Shown: positions 1 through 8,115, counted from the first letter of the stretch. The stretch: DNA of 64,000 nt from Pseudomonas sp. ABC1 (GCF_013395055.1 NZ_CP058349.1:3967501-4031500), one strand, 5' to 3'. Notes: generated by a model not told the origin, from the letters alone. Numbers and translations are program-made.

Positions 1-1
1 A

Positions 2-469
2 CGCCTATTTCCCTCAAAGCGCTTCCTGATTACCGGCGTCCCCTCAATACGTTACATGGTTGTAATCGGCAGGAGAAACTCTAGCCAAGACGAAATAGAG
101 AAGCGAAACCAAATTTTTCGAGACGAAGGCATAGAGATTCGATCCTTTGATTACTTGACCGACATATTACGGGCTAGGGATTTTCACTCTCACATCTGGA
201 TCTCTAATGATTTCAGTTTTATATCCGAAGCGGACAACAACGATTTTGCGAACCCGTTCTACACTGCCATATCGGATGCAACTTGGCGGGCGATGTTAAA
301 AAAATTTCTCCAGAATTACTCGCATATGGTCGGTCAAAACATGGCCGTCATTATTGAAAGCCGTAAATATAATAAACAGCGAGAAAATGAATTTTTGGAA
401 TGGGTTGCAATGGATAGCGATAGAAATTCAATTGATGCTTGGGAAAAAGAATTGCTCAAGTACACCTAA
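2..469 (+). CDS. Partial DUF4263/Shedu-like protein (C-terminal part), integron cassette gene
   Basis: The frame is open from the first base, so the gene starts left of the window and only about 155 C-terminal residues are visible. They contain a hydrophobic strand ending in VVIGRR, then a charged helix and IEIRSFDYLTDIL. This resembles the C-terminal part of DUF4263 (Shedu SduA-like) proteins, where an IGR-type strand precedes a 'xIEIxTYDxL' segment; I infer the family from that resemblance only. The catalytic nuclease part would be upstream and cannot be checked. The TAA stop lies inside the first core box of an attC site, the usual layout of an integron gene cassette. The low GC content differs from the core genes to the right. 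Confidence 0.5.
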   Translation, partial: RLFPSKRFLITGVPSIRYMVVIGRRNSSQDEIEKRNQIFRDEGIEIRSFDYLTDILRARDFHSHIWISNDFSFISEADNNDFANPFYTAISDATWRAMLKKFLQNYSHMVGQNMAVIIESRKYNKQRENEFLEWVAMDSDRNSIDAWEKELLKYT

Positions 470-534
470 CAAATCGCTCCAGCGGCAGTCCGACAGCGAA
501 GCTGGCAGACTGCCGCTGAACTCCATTGTTGAGC
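464..534 (+). other. attC recombination site of an integron gene cassette
   Basis: The 71-bp site starts with ACCTAAC (464-470, fits RYYYAAC) and ends with GTTGAGC (528-534, fits GTTRRRY). Inside it an 11-bp perfect stem pairs CAGCGGCAGTC (480-490) with GACTGCCGCTG (507-517). An unpaired spacer separates this stem from the pairing outer boxes. This is the folded attC layout recognised by integron integrases. The preceding gene's stop codon (467-469) lies within the first box. No integrase gene and no second attC site were seen in the window. Confidence 0.75.
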
Positions 535-1237
535 GTCTGCTTTGCCTAAATGCCACCGGCAGCTTATGGCCGGTAGCGGCCGTCGGCGAGAGGCCATTTG
601 GAACTGCGAGTCAGTGACTGGCTATCTTCGGGTGTCGGCAAAGCGAACTGTCGGCGTGGGGTGAATAGGTGTCGGTTAGGCACGCGAATTGATGTCGGAA
701 CCAATACGAATACTCAGCCACTATTCAGTGGTACCAACCATGCTGGTGGACCCTACGAAAACGGTGGCGACGGTGTAGAGTCACTCTTTGCAGGTGCAGG
801 TGTTGCTATTGAAGGTATCGCGCGGGCGCTGGTTGGTACTGCCGAGTTAGGCTATAAGGTGCTCACCTCTGCCCCCAGTCGTTTTGTCGGTTGCACACTA
901 CTGACCGGATTTAAATTCGATGAAAAAAATAATGGAGGCTGGCTCTAAATCCGAATGAGGTAGCCCCCGGCTGTGAGCGTTTCAATGTAATAGGTGATGT
1001 GTCCAGGTTCAGAGCAAGAATGGCTGTCGGACTTTAACTTTATTTGCTCTGATACTTTATGAAGTATGGGTGATTTTTTAGGTCACCCATTGCAGTGAAG
1101 GTCGCCGCGGTCCAAAGGTTGGTTTAATTATGGTGGATATGTTAGTGCGTAATCGTCATTTGTATTTTTCAATTCCATTGATGGCTTGTCTTTAATTTAT
1201 TTCCAGCTATATATAGCCTATATTGTTGAAGGCATAA
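535..1237. other. Stretch without a confident gene
   Basis: Only a weak reading frame from a TTG codon (598-948) is present. It has no recognisable domain and no convincing ribosome binding site. A GGCAGC/GGCCGG-rich hairpin-prone segment lies at 555-595. The sequence becomes AT-rich after about 1000. I see no further attC site, tRNA or promoter that I would defend. Confidence 0.4.
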
Positions 1238-2314
1238 TCATCTGAAGAAAGAAAAATCGGCGTAGTTTCTTGCATCGTTCTCATAAACCTGCCTTAGCCC
1301 GGCCATGATATCCAGAGATCTTGCAGATGCCTTGCTGTTAGAGTCGGTGTGCTCAATCTTACGGTTTACGATCTCTATTTCGTCCCCTTTTATGACCCAT
1401 TCAAAGATTTCGGTGACTTTTTCTATAGCGGGGTTTTGGTCAACCTCTGCAATGCGTTTGAGCGCCTTCAGGTCTGCAAGTTTGCTCTTCTCCTGTGTTT
1501 CAATCCTTGCCTGCTCGTACCGTTCTAATGCTTTTTCTTCTCTGTATTCACTCTCTTGCAGGGCTAGCTTGGCGTCTTTGATTATTTCTTCTGTCTTTGA
1601 TTTTATAGTGAGTTCCAGCTCTGAATTTATAATGGGTATAAGCCTTTTTGCTTCCTCTTTGTATTGCTTGCTCAAATTTTCTATGTATTCGTTGTCTTTC
1701 TCTGCGCTTTTAGAGAAAGAAGGCCTGGAGGCTGCTCTGGCTTTTTGGAATCCCAGCTTTTGAGATATGTCAGAAAGTTTCTCTGTCTTGCTACTTAGGC
1801 TGAGGTAATTCTTGGCGTCTGAGGAAATTGAAAATCCTTGTGCTTCTTTTTGATTAAGCGAGCTTAGGAGGTTTTTTATATTTTTCACTTCAGGGCTGTT
1901 TTGTACTTGTTTTTCAATGGATTCAGGTGTTGTGTCAGTGGATTCCTTTAGCCGGTGATTACTTTCTTGTTCTTTCAGATAGGCCTCCCTCGCTTCACTT
2001 TCTTTTCTTGCAAGAAATTCCTTATTTGCTTCTGTTTCATTGGCTATCTGTAGCCTTGTTTGCTCTTTCTGCGCCCTAATGTACTCGGATGCTCCTTTTA
2101 TTTCACACCTGTACTGGACCAGTTTTCTATCTCTTGAGTCTTTCTTCGTTGTCCATGTGACATGCTCGCAAATCTCTCTATTACTGAACGCTTGGTCAAT
2201 GGTATAGGTGTCATTGAATTCGAGTCTTGAGGATTTAATGCTTTCGATGTCTTGATCGCATCCTGTCAGTGCAGCGATGGCTATCAGTAATGGAAGCGCT
2301 TTATGTGGTCTCAT
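1238..2314 (-). CDS. Putative lipoprotein with long charged coiled-coil region
   Basis: The chosen ATG gives 358 residues beginning MRPHKALPLLIAIAALTGC. This is a lipoprotein signal peptide with an LTGC lipobox, so the mature protein would be lipid-anchored at Cys19. An in-frame extension upstream of this ATG lacks a signal and overlaps the neighbouring gene, so I rejected it. After a short domain with two further cysteines the protein is dominated by E/K/Q/R-rich heptad-like segments (roughly residues 75-290), which predict a long coiled coil. I do not recognise the family. It is AT-rich, unlike the core chromosome, which fits acquired DNA. It lies downstream of a secreted protein on the same strand (79-nt gap) and may be cotranscribed with it. 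Confidence 0.6.
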   Translation of the reverse strand: MRPHKALPLLIAIAALTGCDQDIESIKSSRLEFNDTYTIDQAFSNREICEHVTWTTKKDSRDRKLVQYRCEIKGASEYIRAQKEQTRLQIANETEANKEFLARKESEAREAYLKEQESNHRLKESTDTTPESIEKQVQNSPEVKNIKNLLSSLNQKEAQGFSISSDAKNYLSLSSKTEKLSDISQKLGFQKARAASRPSFSKSAEKDNEYIENLSKQYKEEAKRLIPIINSELELTIKSKTEEIIKDAKLALQESEYREEKALERYEQARIETQEKSKLADLKALKRIAEVDQNPAIEKVTEIFEWVIKGDEIEIVNRKIEHTDSNSKASARSLDIMAGLRQVYENDARNYADFSFFR

Positions 2315-2393
2315 GATGGTTTGGTCTATGTCTAAGATAGTTGAATTTATTTGATTCTGATGGACTTGGTTAGTGGCCAATACTGGTGTCGCT

Positions 2394-2855
2394 TTACCAT
2401 GCGACTCGGCAACTGTTGTAGGGATCGTTGAGCGGTAGAAGGACGTTGCCAATGTTCTTGACCGGCAGGTTGACAGTCTGGCCATCAGCAGTGATTTGCA
2501 GTCGATTGGCTCGATACAAATCCTCCCAGAACGCATGCTTGAAAATATCTGCACAGACTCGGCAATCCGTGTTGAAGGGATTGCTGTACAGCTCGCCGTC
2601 GACAATCACATCGAAGCCTGCACCTTCATCCGAGCTATACCGCTTTCCCTGTATCGTTGCGAAAGCGCTGATGTAGCGATCTTCGTCATCAGGGCAAGAA
2701 ATATTCAGTTCATTTCCATTGCCATCGTCGACCAGGTATTCGGTGGTGCCCATGGCCCAGCCAGATGTCCATTCATAGGTTCCAGCCTGTGCTGTAACGA
2801 CGATCAGAAAGCCCAGGAGCGGTAATAAAAGAAGTTGGGTAAGCGATTTACTCAT
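2394..2855 (-). CDS. Small secreted protein of unknown function
   Basis: The protein is 153 residues from the ATG at 2855. It is preceded by an AGGGA element and followed at once by a typical Sec signal peptide (MSKSLTQ, a leucine-rich core, then TAQAG with cleavage expected after AQA). A longer frame starting at 2933 would put 26 unrelated residues before the signal and was not used. The mature part is small, acidic and has four cysteines (SCPDD, DCRVC, SCRVAW) that could form two disulfides in the periplasm. No family was recognised. It may form a transcription unit with the coiled-coil lipoprotein gene downstream. Confidence 0.6.
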   Translation of the reverse strand: MSKSLTQLLLLPLLGFLIVVTAQAGTYEWTSGWAMGTTEYLVDDGNGNELNISCPDDEDRYISAFATIQGKRYSSDEGAGFDVIVDGELYSNPFNTDCRVCADIFKHAFWEDLYRANRLQITADGQTVNLPVKNIGNVLLPLNDPYNSCRVAW

Positions 2856-3023
2856 TCGGATGGTTCCCTGTATCAGGTGAGTGGAATATAAAGAGAGGGC
2901 GATTTTATTAGTGATCAGTTTTCCTTTGTTCACTGCATGTTTTGTTGACCAGCTTAGAGTCTAAGCTGGTCTTGTTCTTGCCGTGCGTTTTGGTTGAGTG
3001 TGCTGTTGTTGATATATGGAGAG

Positions 3024-3593
3024 TCAGGCCATTGTGCTCAATAGAACCAATGCAAAGCAGCCAATCCAGACACTGAAGTAAGCCAGGTTATGCTTCAATT
3101 GTTTGGCGCGCTGGTAGAGGTAGACCGGTACGAGCCAGACCCAGCCTTTGAACGCGCTGGTGTTGTGGCCGGCTTTCTGCAGGCGCTTTTCATCCAGTAC
3201 GGAAAGCAAGATGTTCAGCGCGATGGTGATGTAGAAGAACTTGCTTTCGGCGACAGCTTCCATGGCGCTGTTTTCATCGCCGTAGACCAGCATGGCGATA
3301 AAGCTCTCAAGGAACAGGCCCAGGAGCGGGGCGAACGCCAGTACCCAGACCAGCGTGTTGTTGACGTTCCGGCCCGTCAGGGGAGGCGGAGCCACCCGGT
3401 CAAGGTGTACTCGCAAAGGGGTGTCTTCCAGCTTCACCCAGTCCGAGAAACCCTGTTTCCAGACACTGCTGCCGTGGCCGAGCTTGCCTGACTGGATCAG
3501 GGCGATCATCGCCGGCTCATCGATGCCTCCGAGGCGCTGGCCTTTTTCTTCATAGAACCACTTGTCTGCTGTGATGGCGGACGTTTCCTTCAT
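3024..3593 (-). CDS. GYF_2-like domain membrane protein
   Basis: The 189-residue protein starts at the ATG preceded by AAGGAA. Residues about 10-65 carry the pattern WFYEEKGQRLGGIDEPAM and then a 'VWKQGFSDWVKLED' segment, typical of GYF_2 domains (found in bacterial membrane proteins and thought to mediate protein-protein contacts). Three or four hydrophobic segments follow (around residues 80-103, 118-133, 143-160 and 168-189). I therefore expect a cytoplasmic N-terminal domain on a small membrane anchor. The specific role is unknown. It stands alone on this strand with an AT-rich promoter region upstream. Confidence 0.6.
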   Translation of the reverse strand: MKETSAITADKWFYEEKGQRLGGIDEPAMIALIQSGKLGHGSSVWKQGFSDWVKLEDTPLRVHLDRVAPPPLTGRNVNNTLVWVLAFAPLLGLFLESFIAMLVYGDENSAMEAVAESKFFYITIALNILLSVLDEKRLQKAGHNTSAFKGWVWLVPVYLYQRAKQLKHNLAYFSVWIGCFALVLLSTMA

Positions 3594-3773
3594 TTTGAAT
3601 TTCCTTCTGTGGGTTACGTTGCTGTGTGCGTGGATGTGGAGAGGGGGCTGGACTTCCTGCCTGGTCACCTCCTTTTGTGATTAAAAACAACCTAATAGGT
3701 TGAGTCTCGGTTTTCCAAGTCCTTCATGTCAATGGGGTTGTGCCTCGACCATCTAGGTTGACTGGAGGGTGAG

Positions 3774-4121
3774 ATGCCAAAGACCGATGTGAAGAAGCTG
3801 GCGGATGTCGTAGGGCGCGCGATTGCGCGTCAGCGGGTGCGCTGCAAGCTGAGCCAGGAACAGGTCGCCGAGCGATTGGGGATAGGCAGTGAGGCGGTGT
3901 CACGTATCGAGCGTGGGATCGTGATGCCCAACATCGAGCGATTGGCCGAGCTGGCCGAGATTTTTGGCTGCGAAACGGCTGAACTACTGACTGAAGCAAG
4001 TGCTCGTGCCGAGGACCAGGCCCGTCACCTTCATTCCCTGCTTGCAATCCTGGACAAGGACGACAGGCAACTCGTCATGGGCGTGGTTGAAAGCCTTGTA
4101 GAGCGCCTGGCACGTAGCTGA
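3774..4121 (+). CDS. XRE-family helix-turn-helix transcriptional regulator
   Basis: The 115-residue protein has a GGAGG ribosome binding site just upstream. Residues about 15-70 form a Cro/C1-type HTH: the core reads SQEQVAERLGIGSEAVSRIE, followed by the 'RGIVMPNIERLAELAEIFG' segment usual in this family. The C-terminal 45 residues are a charged helix that may dimerise. Such small XRE proteins commonly control conjugation, prophage or toxin genes on islands. Its target cannot be read from the sequence. It is divergent from the GYF_2-like gene and convergent with the small gene at 4133-4441. Confidence 0.8.
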   Translation: MPKTDVKKLADVVGRAIARQRVRCKLSQEQVAERLGIGSEAVSRIERGIVMPNIERLAELAEIFGCETAELLTEASARAEDQARHLHSLLAILDKDDRQLVMGVVESLVERLARS

Positions 4122-4132
4122 AGTGCTCAGCT

Positions 4133-4441
4133 TCAACTGGCAGGCTCTTCTGCTGTGGCCGTACCAGCATCCTGCTCATCGAACAGCGCCCCGCAGCGCA
4201 GGCAGAGACAGTCATACCCCCTGAACTGGAATTTCCTGACGTCATGGATAAATGCCTCTGTCCCGCTCTGGCTCGATAGCGCGCTGGATAAGCCCGCCAT
4301 GATCAGGTTGGCGACAGGTTCCAGAGGCTCCGCACCAGGACGCTCCGGGACTTCCTTACGGGGACGTTGAATGCCCTGCAAAAAACCATTCAGAGCGCCT
4401 ACCAGTAAAGCGATTGCCCGTGCTTCGTTCTGGGAAAGCAC
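4133..4441 (-). CDS. Hypothetical island protein with CxxC
   Basis: This 102-residue protein appears to start at a GTG codon; the upstream ribosome binding site is weak, so the start is uncertain. It is helical in its first 60 residues and has a CLCLRCGALF segment near the C-terminus, which could be half of a small metal site. No family was recognised. It is the last gene of the leftward cluster that includes radC, the Gp3-like gene and YqaJ, and converges on the XRE regulator with 11 bp between them. Confidence 0.45.
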   Translation of the reverse strand: MLSQNEARAIALLVGALNGFLQGIQRPRKEVPERPGAEPLEPVANLIMAGLSSALSSQSGTEAFIHDVRKFQFRGYDCLCLRCGALFDEQDAGTATAEEPAS

Positions 4442-4508
4442 GATGGATGACTCACAGAGGCCATGCTGTATTCCTTTTGATTAAGCAGTGGAGACAAGGC
4501 GCTGAGGA

Positions 4509-4697
4509 TCAGCGCCTGGATGTGATGTGGATGCCTGCGCGTCGCAGCAGCCAGCTGAACAGTGCGAGTGCCAGGGCACCCACCAGCAGCACTGGCCAGA
4601 AACGCAGCGCGAGTACCAGTAGGGCGATTGCAACGGTGCAACTGGCCAGTACGCCGACGAACACGAACAGCAGGACGATGAAGCGAATAAGGTTCAT
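4509..4697 (-). CDS. Small hydrophobic membrane protein
   Basis: The 62-residue protein has a strong AGGAGG ribosome binding site. It consists almost entirely of two transmembrane helices (about residues 4-28 and 30-52) ending in a basic tail with LLRRAG and SRR. It lies 16 bp downstream of radC on the same strand and is probably cotranscribed. Function unknown. The ribosome binding site and the membrane pattern argue that it is a real gene. Confidence 0.6.
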   Translation of the reverse strand: MNLIRFIVLLFVFVGVLASCTVAIALLVLALRFWPVLLVGALALALFSWLLRRAGIHITSRR

Positions 4698-4713
4698 GCC
4701 TTGGCCTCCTGCA

Positions 4714-5211
4714 TTACAGGTAGCCCAACTGGGCGAGTGACACGAAGCCTTCGCGCCCCACGACGATGTGGTCCAGCGTACGAGTGCCCACCAGCTCGAG
4801 CGCAGTCTTGAGCTTCTTGGTCAGGAGGTAGTCGGCCTGGCTAGGCTCCGGATCGCCCGATGGGTGGTTGTGCACCAGCACCACGGAGGCTGCGTTGTGC
4901 TTGAGGACGGTCTTGGCCACTTCGCGTGGATAGACACGGGTGGTGTCGATCGTGCCCCGGAACACTTCCCGAAAGCCGATGATCCGGTTCTTGCTGTCGA
5001 GCATCAGCAGGGCAAAGACTTCATGCTCCAGGTCCTGCAACAGCGTTTGCAGATGTTCGGCAGCTTGCTGAGGGTTGCCGAGGTGTTTTCCCTTGGCCAT
5101 TCGCCGGTTGGCCAACTGCTGGGCCATGCGCAGGATGTCGGCTTCGGTGACGGGGGAATCGATGACGTAGCTGCCGGCCTTTTCTCCGGCCTGGAGTTTG
5201 TGGAGTTTCAT
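4714..5211 (-). CDS. radC: RadC-family (MPN/JAMM) protein of mobile element
   Basis: The 165-residue protein has the JAMM metal motif HNHPSGDPEPSQAD near residue 114, preceded by VFRGTIDTTRVYPREV, both diagnostic of the RadC C-terminal domain. It lacks the N-terminal helix-hairpin-helix part of chromosomal RadC, as is usual for copies on islands and prophages. Despite the 'DNA repair protein' name, its biochemical role is not established. Such genes accompany DNA-processing genes on mobile elements, as here: a Gp3-like gene and a YqaJ-like gene follow upstream on the same strand with short gaps. Confidence 0.9.
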   Translation of the reverse strand: MKLHKLQAGEKAGSYVIDSPVTEADILRMAQQLANRRMAKGKHLGNPQQAAEHLQTLLQDLEHEVFALLMLDSKNRIIGFREVFRGTIDTTRVYPREVAKTVLKHNAASVVLVHNHPSGDPEPSQADYLLTKKLKTALELVGTRTLDHIVVGREGFVSLAQLGYL

Positions 5212-5266
5212 GGACAGGTACCTGCCGACAGCGAACCATCAGAAGCTCGCTGCCGGGATAAGGGGA

Positions 5267-6181
5267 TTATTGAAGGGCTGACGGCGAGGCATTGCGCCTG
5301 GCCTGGGATTCCAGCTTTTCGGCCAGAGACGCTTTGCTGGAGCCGGGGGCTTCTGCTGGTGTTGGTTGGGGGAGGGAGGCTGACTCAGGGAAGAACTCTT
5401 CGACGACACTGCCGCCATCGTCGGCGTCTTCCTCGAAAGCGCCGTTGCCAAATCCCTGGCGAGCGGCGGTATCCAGGGCCGCTTGGTCGAAGCCGGCCGC
5501 CTGGCGGCTTTCATCCAGTTGTCTCGCCGTCTGCAAGGCCTCTTCTACCGACAGGCCGCTACGCACAGTGATGTCGACGTAGAAGATCGGCGTGCCATGA
5601 CTTTGCCGGGTGGATTTGCCGCGCAGGCGCAACTCCAGTGGCAGGCATGCCAGGCGGTCACCCGAGATGGCCCGGAAATATTGCAGCCGGGCGACCAGCG
5701 TACGGATGCTGTTGAATCCTGTGGTACGGAAGACAAAACTGCCCAGCGGATCGTCATCGCCGATCACCACATTCAAACGCCCATAGGGTTTACAGGCGTT
5801 GCCCCTGGCCAGCGGGCAGGCATCCGGCGAGGGGCAGGGCAGTGACTGGATACCGTCCTTGCCCAACCGCTTGCACGTCTCGCCATTGCCGACACAGACC
5901 GGGCGCCCGGTCTGCCGGTCGAACATGGTGTAGTCGGCACGGAAGTTCAGCTTCGGTTCGTTGAACAGCAGGCGAATCGGAATGCTGCGCAGCTTGCCCT
6001 CCTGGGATTTGCGCAACTCATCGTTGAGCGGGTGCAGCAGCCAGCCATCCTTGCTTTGCACCTGGGAGGTGATGGTGAACTGATCGTCTTTCTCGGGCAG
6101 GCGCTTGCCATTCTTTTCGACGACCCTGCCAATGGAAATCCGCCCGAGCACAGGCGGGGTGATTGCTAGGCCTTTCAGCAT
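5267..6181 (-). CDS. Gp3-like / 'hydrolase or metal-binding' recombination directionality factor family protein
   Basis: The start (ATG with AGGAGA upstream) gives 304 residues beginning MLKGLAITPPVLGR. The conserved 'ITPPVLGRISIG' opening, the DDQFTITSQVQ segment and a cysteine-rich stretch around residues 105-135 (CVGNGETCKR, LPCPSPDACPLARGNAC) match the island family often labelled 'hydrolase or metal-binding protein'. That family is related to Gp3-like recombination directionality factors; this is from memory of the family, not a search. It could bind a metal and DNA. It sits between radC and the YqaJ-like exonuclease in one leftward cluster, so a role in island recombination or replication is a reasonable inference. 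Confidence 0.65.
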   Translation of the reverse strand: MLKGLAITPPVLGRISIGRVVEKNGKRLPEKDDQFTITSQVQSKDGWLLHPLNDELRKSQEGKLRSIPIRLLFNEPKLNFRADYTMFDRQTGRPVCVGNGETCKRLGKDGIQSLPCPSPDACPLARGNACKPYGRLNVVIGDDDPLGSFVFRTTGFNSIRTLVARLQYFRAISGDRLACLPLELRLRGKSTRQSHGTPIFYVDITVRSGLSVEEALQTARQLDESRQAAGFDQAALDTAARQGFGNGAFEEDADDGGSVVEEFFPESASLPQPTPAEAPGSSKASLAEKLESQARRNASPSALQ

Positions 6182-6261
6182 GGTGGTTCTCCTTGAAATG
6201 AAAAAGGCCAGCCCATGCAGTTCGCGCTGCATGAGCTGGCCTGTGAGGGAGGGTTGGGAAA

Positions 6262-7266
6262 TCAGTTGATCAGGAAGCGGCGGCTACCTTCCTTGCGTTT
6301 GGCGTAGTGCGATTGCAGGCCGGGTTGCTCTTTCAGCAAGCGCTCGACATCGAGCACCAGACTGTCCTTGGCTTTCTTCCAGGTGATACAGCCGTTGAAA
6401 AAGGCTGCTTTGGTTGCTTCGCCCATGGCGTGTTGCAGCATCTGCTTGAGCTGGGCCTCGCGGGACTCCTTCTCTGCAATGGATTGCCGTACAGCCTTGA
6501 GCTCCAGATAAGCGGCCGCCAGCCCGGCATGGCCGCTGAAATCGACGACCTGGCCATTGTCCTGCGGGTACAGGCAACGCAACGCCATCTCAGCCGAAGC
6601 ACTGCCATCCGCTGGCGGTGGCGTATCGCTTTCCACGTACTGCCAGAAGCGGCGTTCCAGTTCGATCAGACGGGCGATCATCTGCTCGTCTCGCTCGATG
6701 CGGTGGATTTCCAGCGTCTGGCCACCGAGCAGCACGGCCACATCCGCAGCCTGCTTGCCGGTGACGGCAAGTTGGTGCATCACCTGCAACTGCACATATT
6801 CAGGCACGCCCTCTTTCCAGAGGCGTGCCCCGTTTATGCCGGCTGTCTTGCATTCCAGGATCTGTACATCTTCGGCACCGATCACCTCACGGTCGATATT
6901 GGCCAGCATCCAGGGCAGATCGGGATTTGGATGCTGCAGCACGGCGTTGATGCGTCGCACCTTGTTGCCGGTGCGCTTGCTGTAGTGCCAGGCCACGATA
7001 GGTTCCAGCACGTTGCCCCAGTAGGCCGGGCTTTCCTCGTCCTGGGGATCGGTCTTTGGCAGTCCGGCATCGCGACCGGTCTTCTCCAGCCACAGTTCCA
7101 GTTGTGATTTGTACGGATTGAGGCCAACCGCTGCTGCCGCATCCGAACTGCCGATGCCTTGCTTGCGCACAGCCAGCCAGTCTTCGCGGGGCAGTTCCTT
7201 GGTGCTGACCAGGCGCAGGGCAGGGCGTTTCTTCTGGGCGCTGCTGTTCAATGGCGTTGCTTTCAT
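6262..7266 (-). CDS. YqaJ-like viral recombinase / exonuclease
   Basis: The motifs are those of the YqaJ (lambda-exonuclease-like PD-(D/E)XK) family: WLAVRKQGIGSSDAAAAVGL, then ELWLEKTGR, then MLANIDREVI and QILECKTAG (the E-x-K catalytic pair), then VPEYVQLQVMHQLAVTG. The enzyme is expected to resect linear double-stranded DNA for single-strand annealing recombination. I chose the second of two adjacent ATGs (7266) because GGTG lies at proper spacing. Starts at 7269, 7278 or 7305 are possible, but the last lies inside a hairpin. It heads the leftward Gp3-like and radC cluster. The length of about 334 residues fits the family. Confidence 0.85.
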   Translation of the reverse strand: MKATPLNSSAQKKRPALRLVSTKELPREDWLAVRKQGIGSSDAAAAVGLNPYKSQLELWLEKTGRDAGLPKTDPQDEESPAYWGNVLEPIVAWHYSKRTGNKVRRINAVLQHPNPDLPWMLANIDREVIGAEDVQILECKTAGINGARLWKEGVPEYVQLQVMHQLAVTGKQAADVAVLLGGQTLEIHRIERDEQMIARLIELERRFWQYVESDTPPPADGSASAEMALRCLYPQDNGQVVDFSGHAGLAAAYLELKAVRQSIAEKESREAQLKQMLQHAMGEATKAAFFNGCITWKKAKDSLVLDVERLLKEQPGLQSHYAKRKEGSRRFLIN

Positions 7267-7291
7267 CATATTCACCATGCAGACGTAGAAA

Positions 7292-7320
7292 CGCCCAGTC
7301 AGCACGAGGCTGACTGGGCG
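7292..7320. terminator. 12-bp perfect hairpin between yqaJ-like gene and vapBC
   Basis: CGCCCAGTCAGC (7292-7303) pairs perfectly with GCTGACTGGGCG (7309-7320) across a 5-nt loop. Short T-rich tails lie on both sides (TTTAT rightward, TTTCT leftward). No coding gene ends here on either strand, so rather than a simple terminator it may insulate the vapBC promoter from the leftward cluster, or act in the leader of the YqaJ-like gene. Confidence 0.45.
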
Positions 7321-7352
7321 TTTATGAGGTTTGAGTCGGTTCGGGAAGTCGT

Positions 7353-7413
7353 GGATATACCGTTGACATATCCCTTTTTATTGCTAGATTGGGATATACA
7401 TAAGACATATCCC
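7353..7413 (+). promoter_or_regulatory. vapBC promoter with two tandem palindromic operators
   Basis: A promoter is readable: TTGACA (7363-7368), 16-nt spacer, TAGATT (7385-7390). Two imperfect palindromes built from GGATAT/ATATCC overlap it: 7353-7373 and 7391-7413. The direct repeat GACATATCCC occurs at 7365-7374 and 7404-7413. Arrangements of this kind are typical autoregulatory sites of type II toxin-antitoxin operons, bound by the antitoxin or the VapBC complex. Confidence 0.6.
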
Positions 7414-7426
7414 TTGGAGGTGTTCC

Positions 7427-7657
7427 ATGGAACAAGGTGCTGTTTTCCAGAGCAACCGCAGCCAGGCGGTGCGATTACCCAAGGCAGTAGCACTGCCTGA
7501 GGATGTAAAGCGGGTCGATGTCGTGGTGGTGGGGCGTACCCGGATCATTACCCCGGCAGGCGAGGCGTGGGATAGCTGGTTCGATGGCGAGGGTGTGACC
7601 GCCGACTACATGGCCGATCGTGAACAGCCAGCAGACCAGGAGCGGGATGCATTCTGA
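7427..7657 (+). CDS. vapB: VapB-family antitoxin (AbrB/SpoVT-type)
   Basis: The 76-residue protein has a GGAGG site six bases before the ATG. Its first 45 residues fit the swapped-hairpin AbrB fold: VFQSNRSQAVRLPKAV is the signature segment of VapB antitoxins. The C-terminal tail (SWFDGEGVTADYMADREQ) is acidic with aromatic residues, typical of the part that blocks the VapC active site. The stop overlaps the toxin start (TGATG), so translation is probably coupled. It is expected to neutralise VapC and repress the operon through the upstream palindromes. Confidence 0.9.
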   Translation: MEQGAVFQSNRSQAVRLPKAVALPEDVKRVDVVVVGRTRIITPAGEAWDSWFDGEGVTADYMADREQPADQERDAF

Positions 7658-8061
7658 TGCTGAAGTTCATGCTCGATACCAACATTTGCATCTTCACCAT
7701 CAAGAATCGGCCGGAGCAGGTACGTGAGACCTTCAAGCGCCACTCAGGGCAGTTGAGCATCAGCACGATCACATTGATGGAACTGATCTATGGTGCGGAG
7801 AAGTCCTCCAACCCCGAGCGTAACCTGGCTGACGTTGAAGGCTTTGCAGCACGACTGGACGTCCTGCCCTATGACAGCCAGGCGGCGACTCACTCGGGTC
7901 AACTGCGTTCCGAACTGGCCCGTGTTGGCAAACCGATAGGCCCGTACGACCAGATGATTGCAGGGCACGCTCGCTCCCAAGGACTGATTCTGGTGACGAA
8001 TAATCTTCGAGAGTTCGAGCGCGTCCCAGGTTTGCGAGTAGAGGACTGGGTGAATCCCTGA
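7657..8061 (+). CDS. vapC: VapC-family PIN-domain ribonuclease toxin
   Basis: The 134-residue length is normal for VapC. PIN-domain acidic residues are visible: MLDTNICI (Asp7), TLMELIYGAEKS (Glu42 region) and GPYDQMIAGHA (Asp near 97), followed by the LVTNN motif and FERVPGLRVEDW. The close match at both ends to the tRNA-fMet-cleaving VapC group suggests that substrate, which is inference. It likely helps keep the island in the cell. It is read with vapB from the palindrome-flanked promoter. Confidence 0.92.
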   Translation: MLKFMLDTNICIFTIKNRPEQVRETFKRHSGQLSISTITLMELIYGAEKSSNPERNLADVEGFAARLDVLPYDSQAATHSGQLRSELARVGKPIGPYDQMIAGHARSQGLILVTNNLREFERVPGLRVEDWVNP

Positions 8062-8082
8062 GTCATGACGATCCGCTACTCG

Positions 8083-8115
8083 AGCCCCCTGATCCCGGCA
8101 AGGATCAGAAGGGCT
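8083..8115. terminator. Hairpin between convergent vapC and DUF932 genes
   Basis: CTGATCC (8089-8095) pairs with GGATCAG (8102-8108), and flanking AGCCC and GGGCT extend the stem with a small bulge. It lies between two convergent genes. There is no long U tract in either direction, so it may be a weak bidirectional terminator. Confidence 0.35.

Noticed and set aside
598..948. A 116-codon rightward frame after the attC site
   Set aside because: It begins at TTG, has no convincing ribosome binding site, no recognisable domain, and no second attC site follows it as a further cassette would require.
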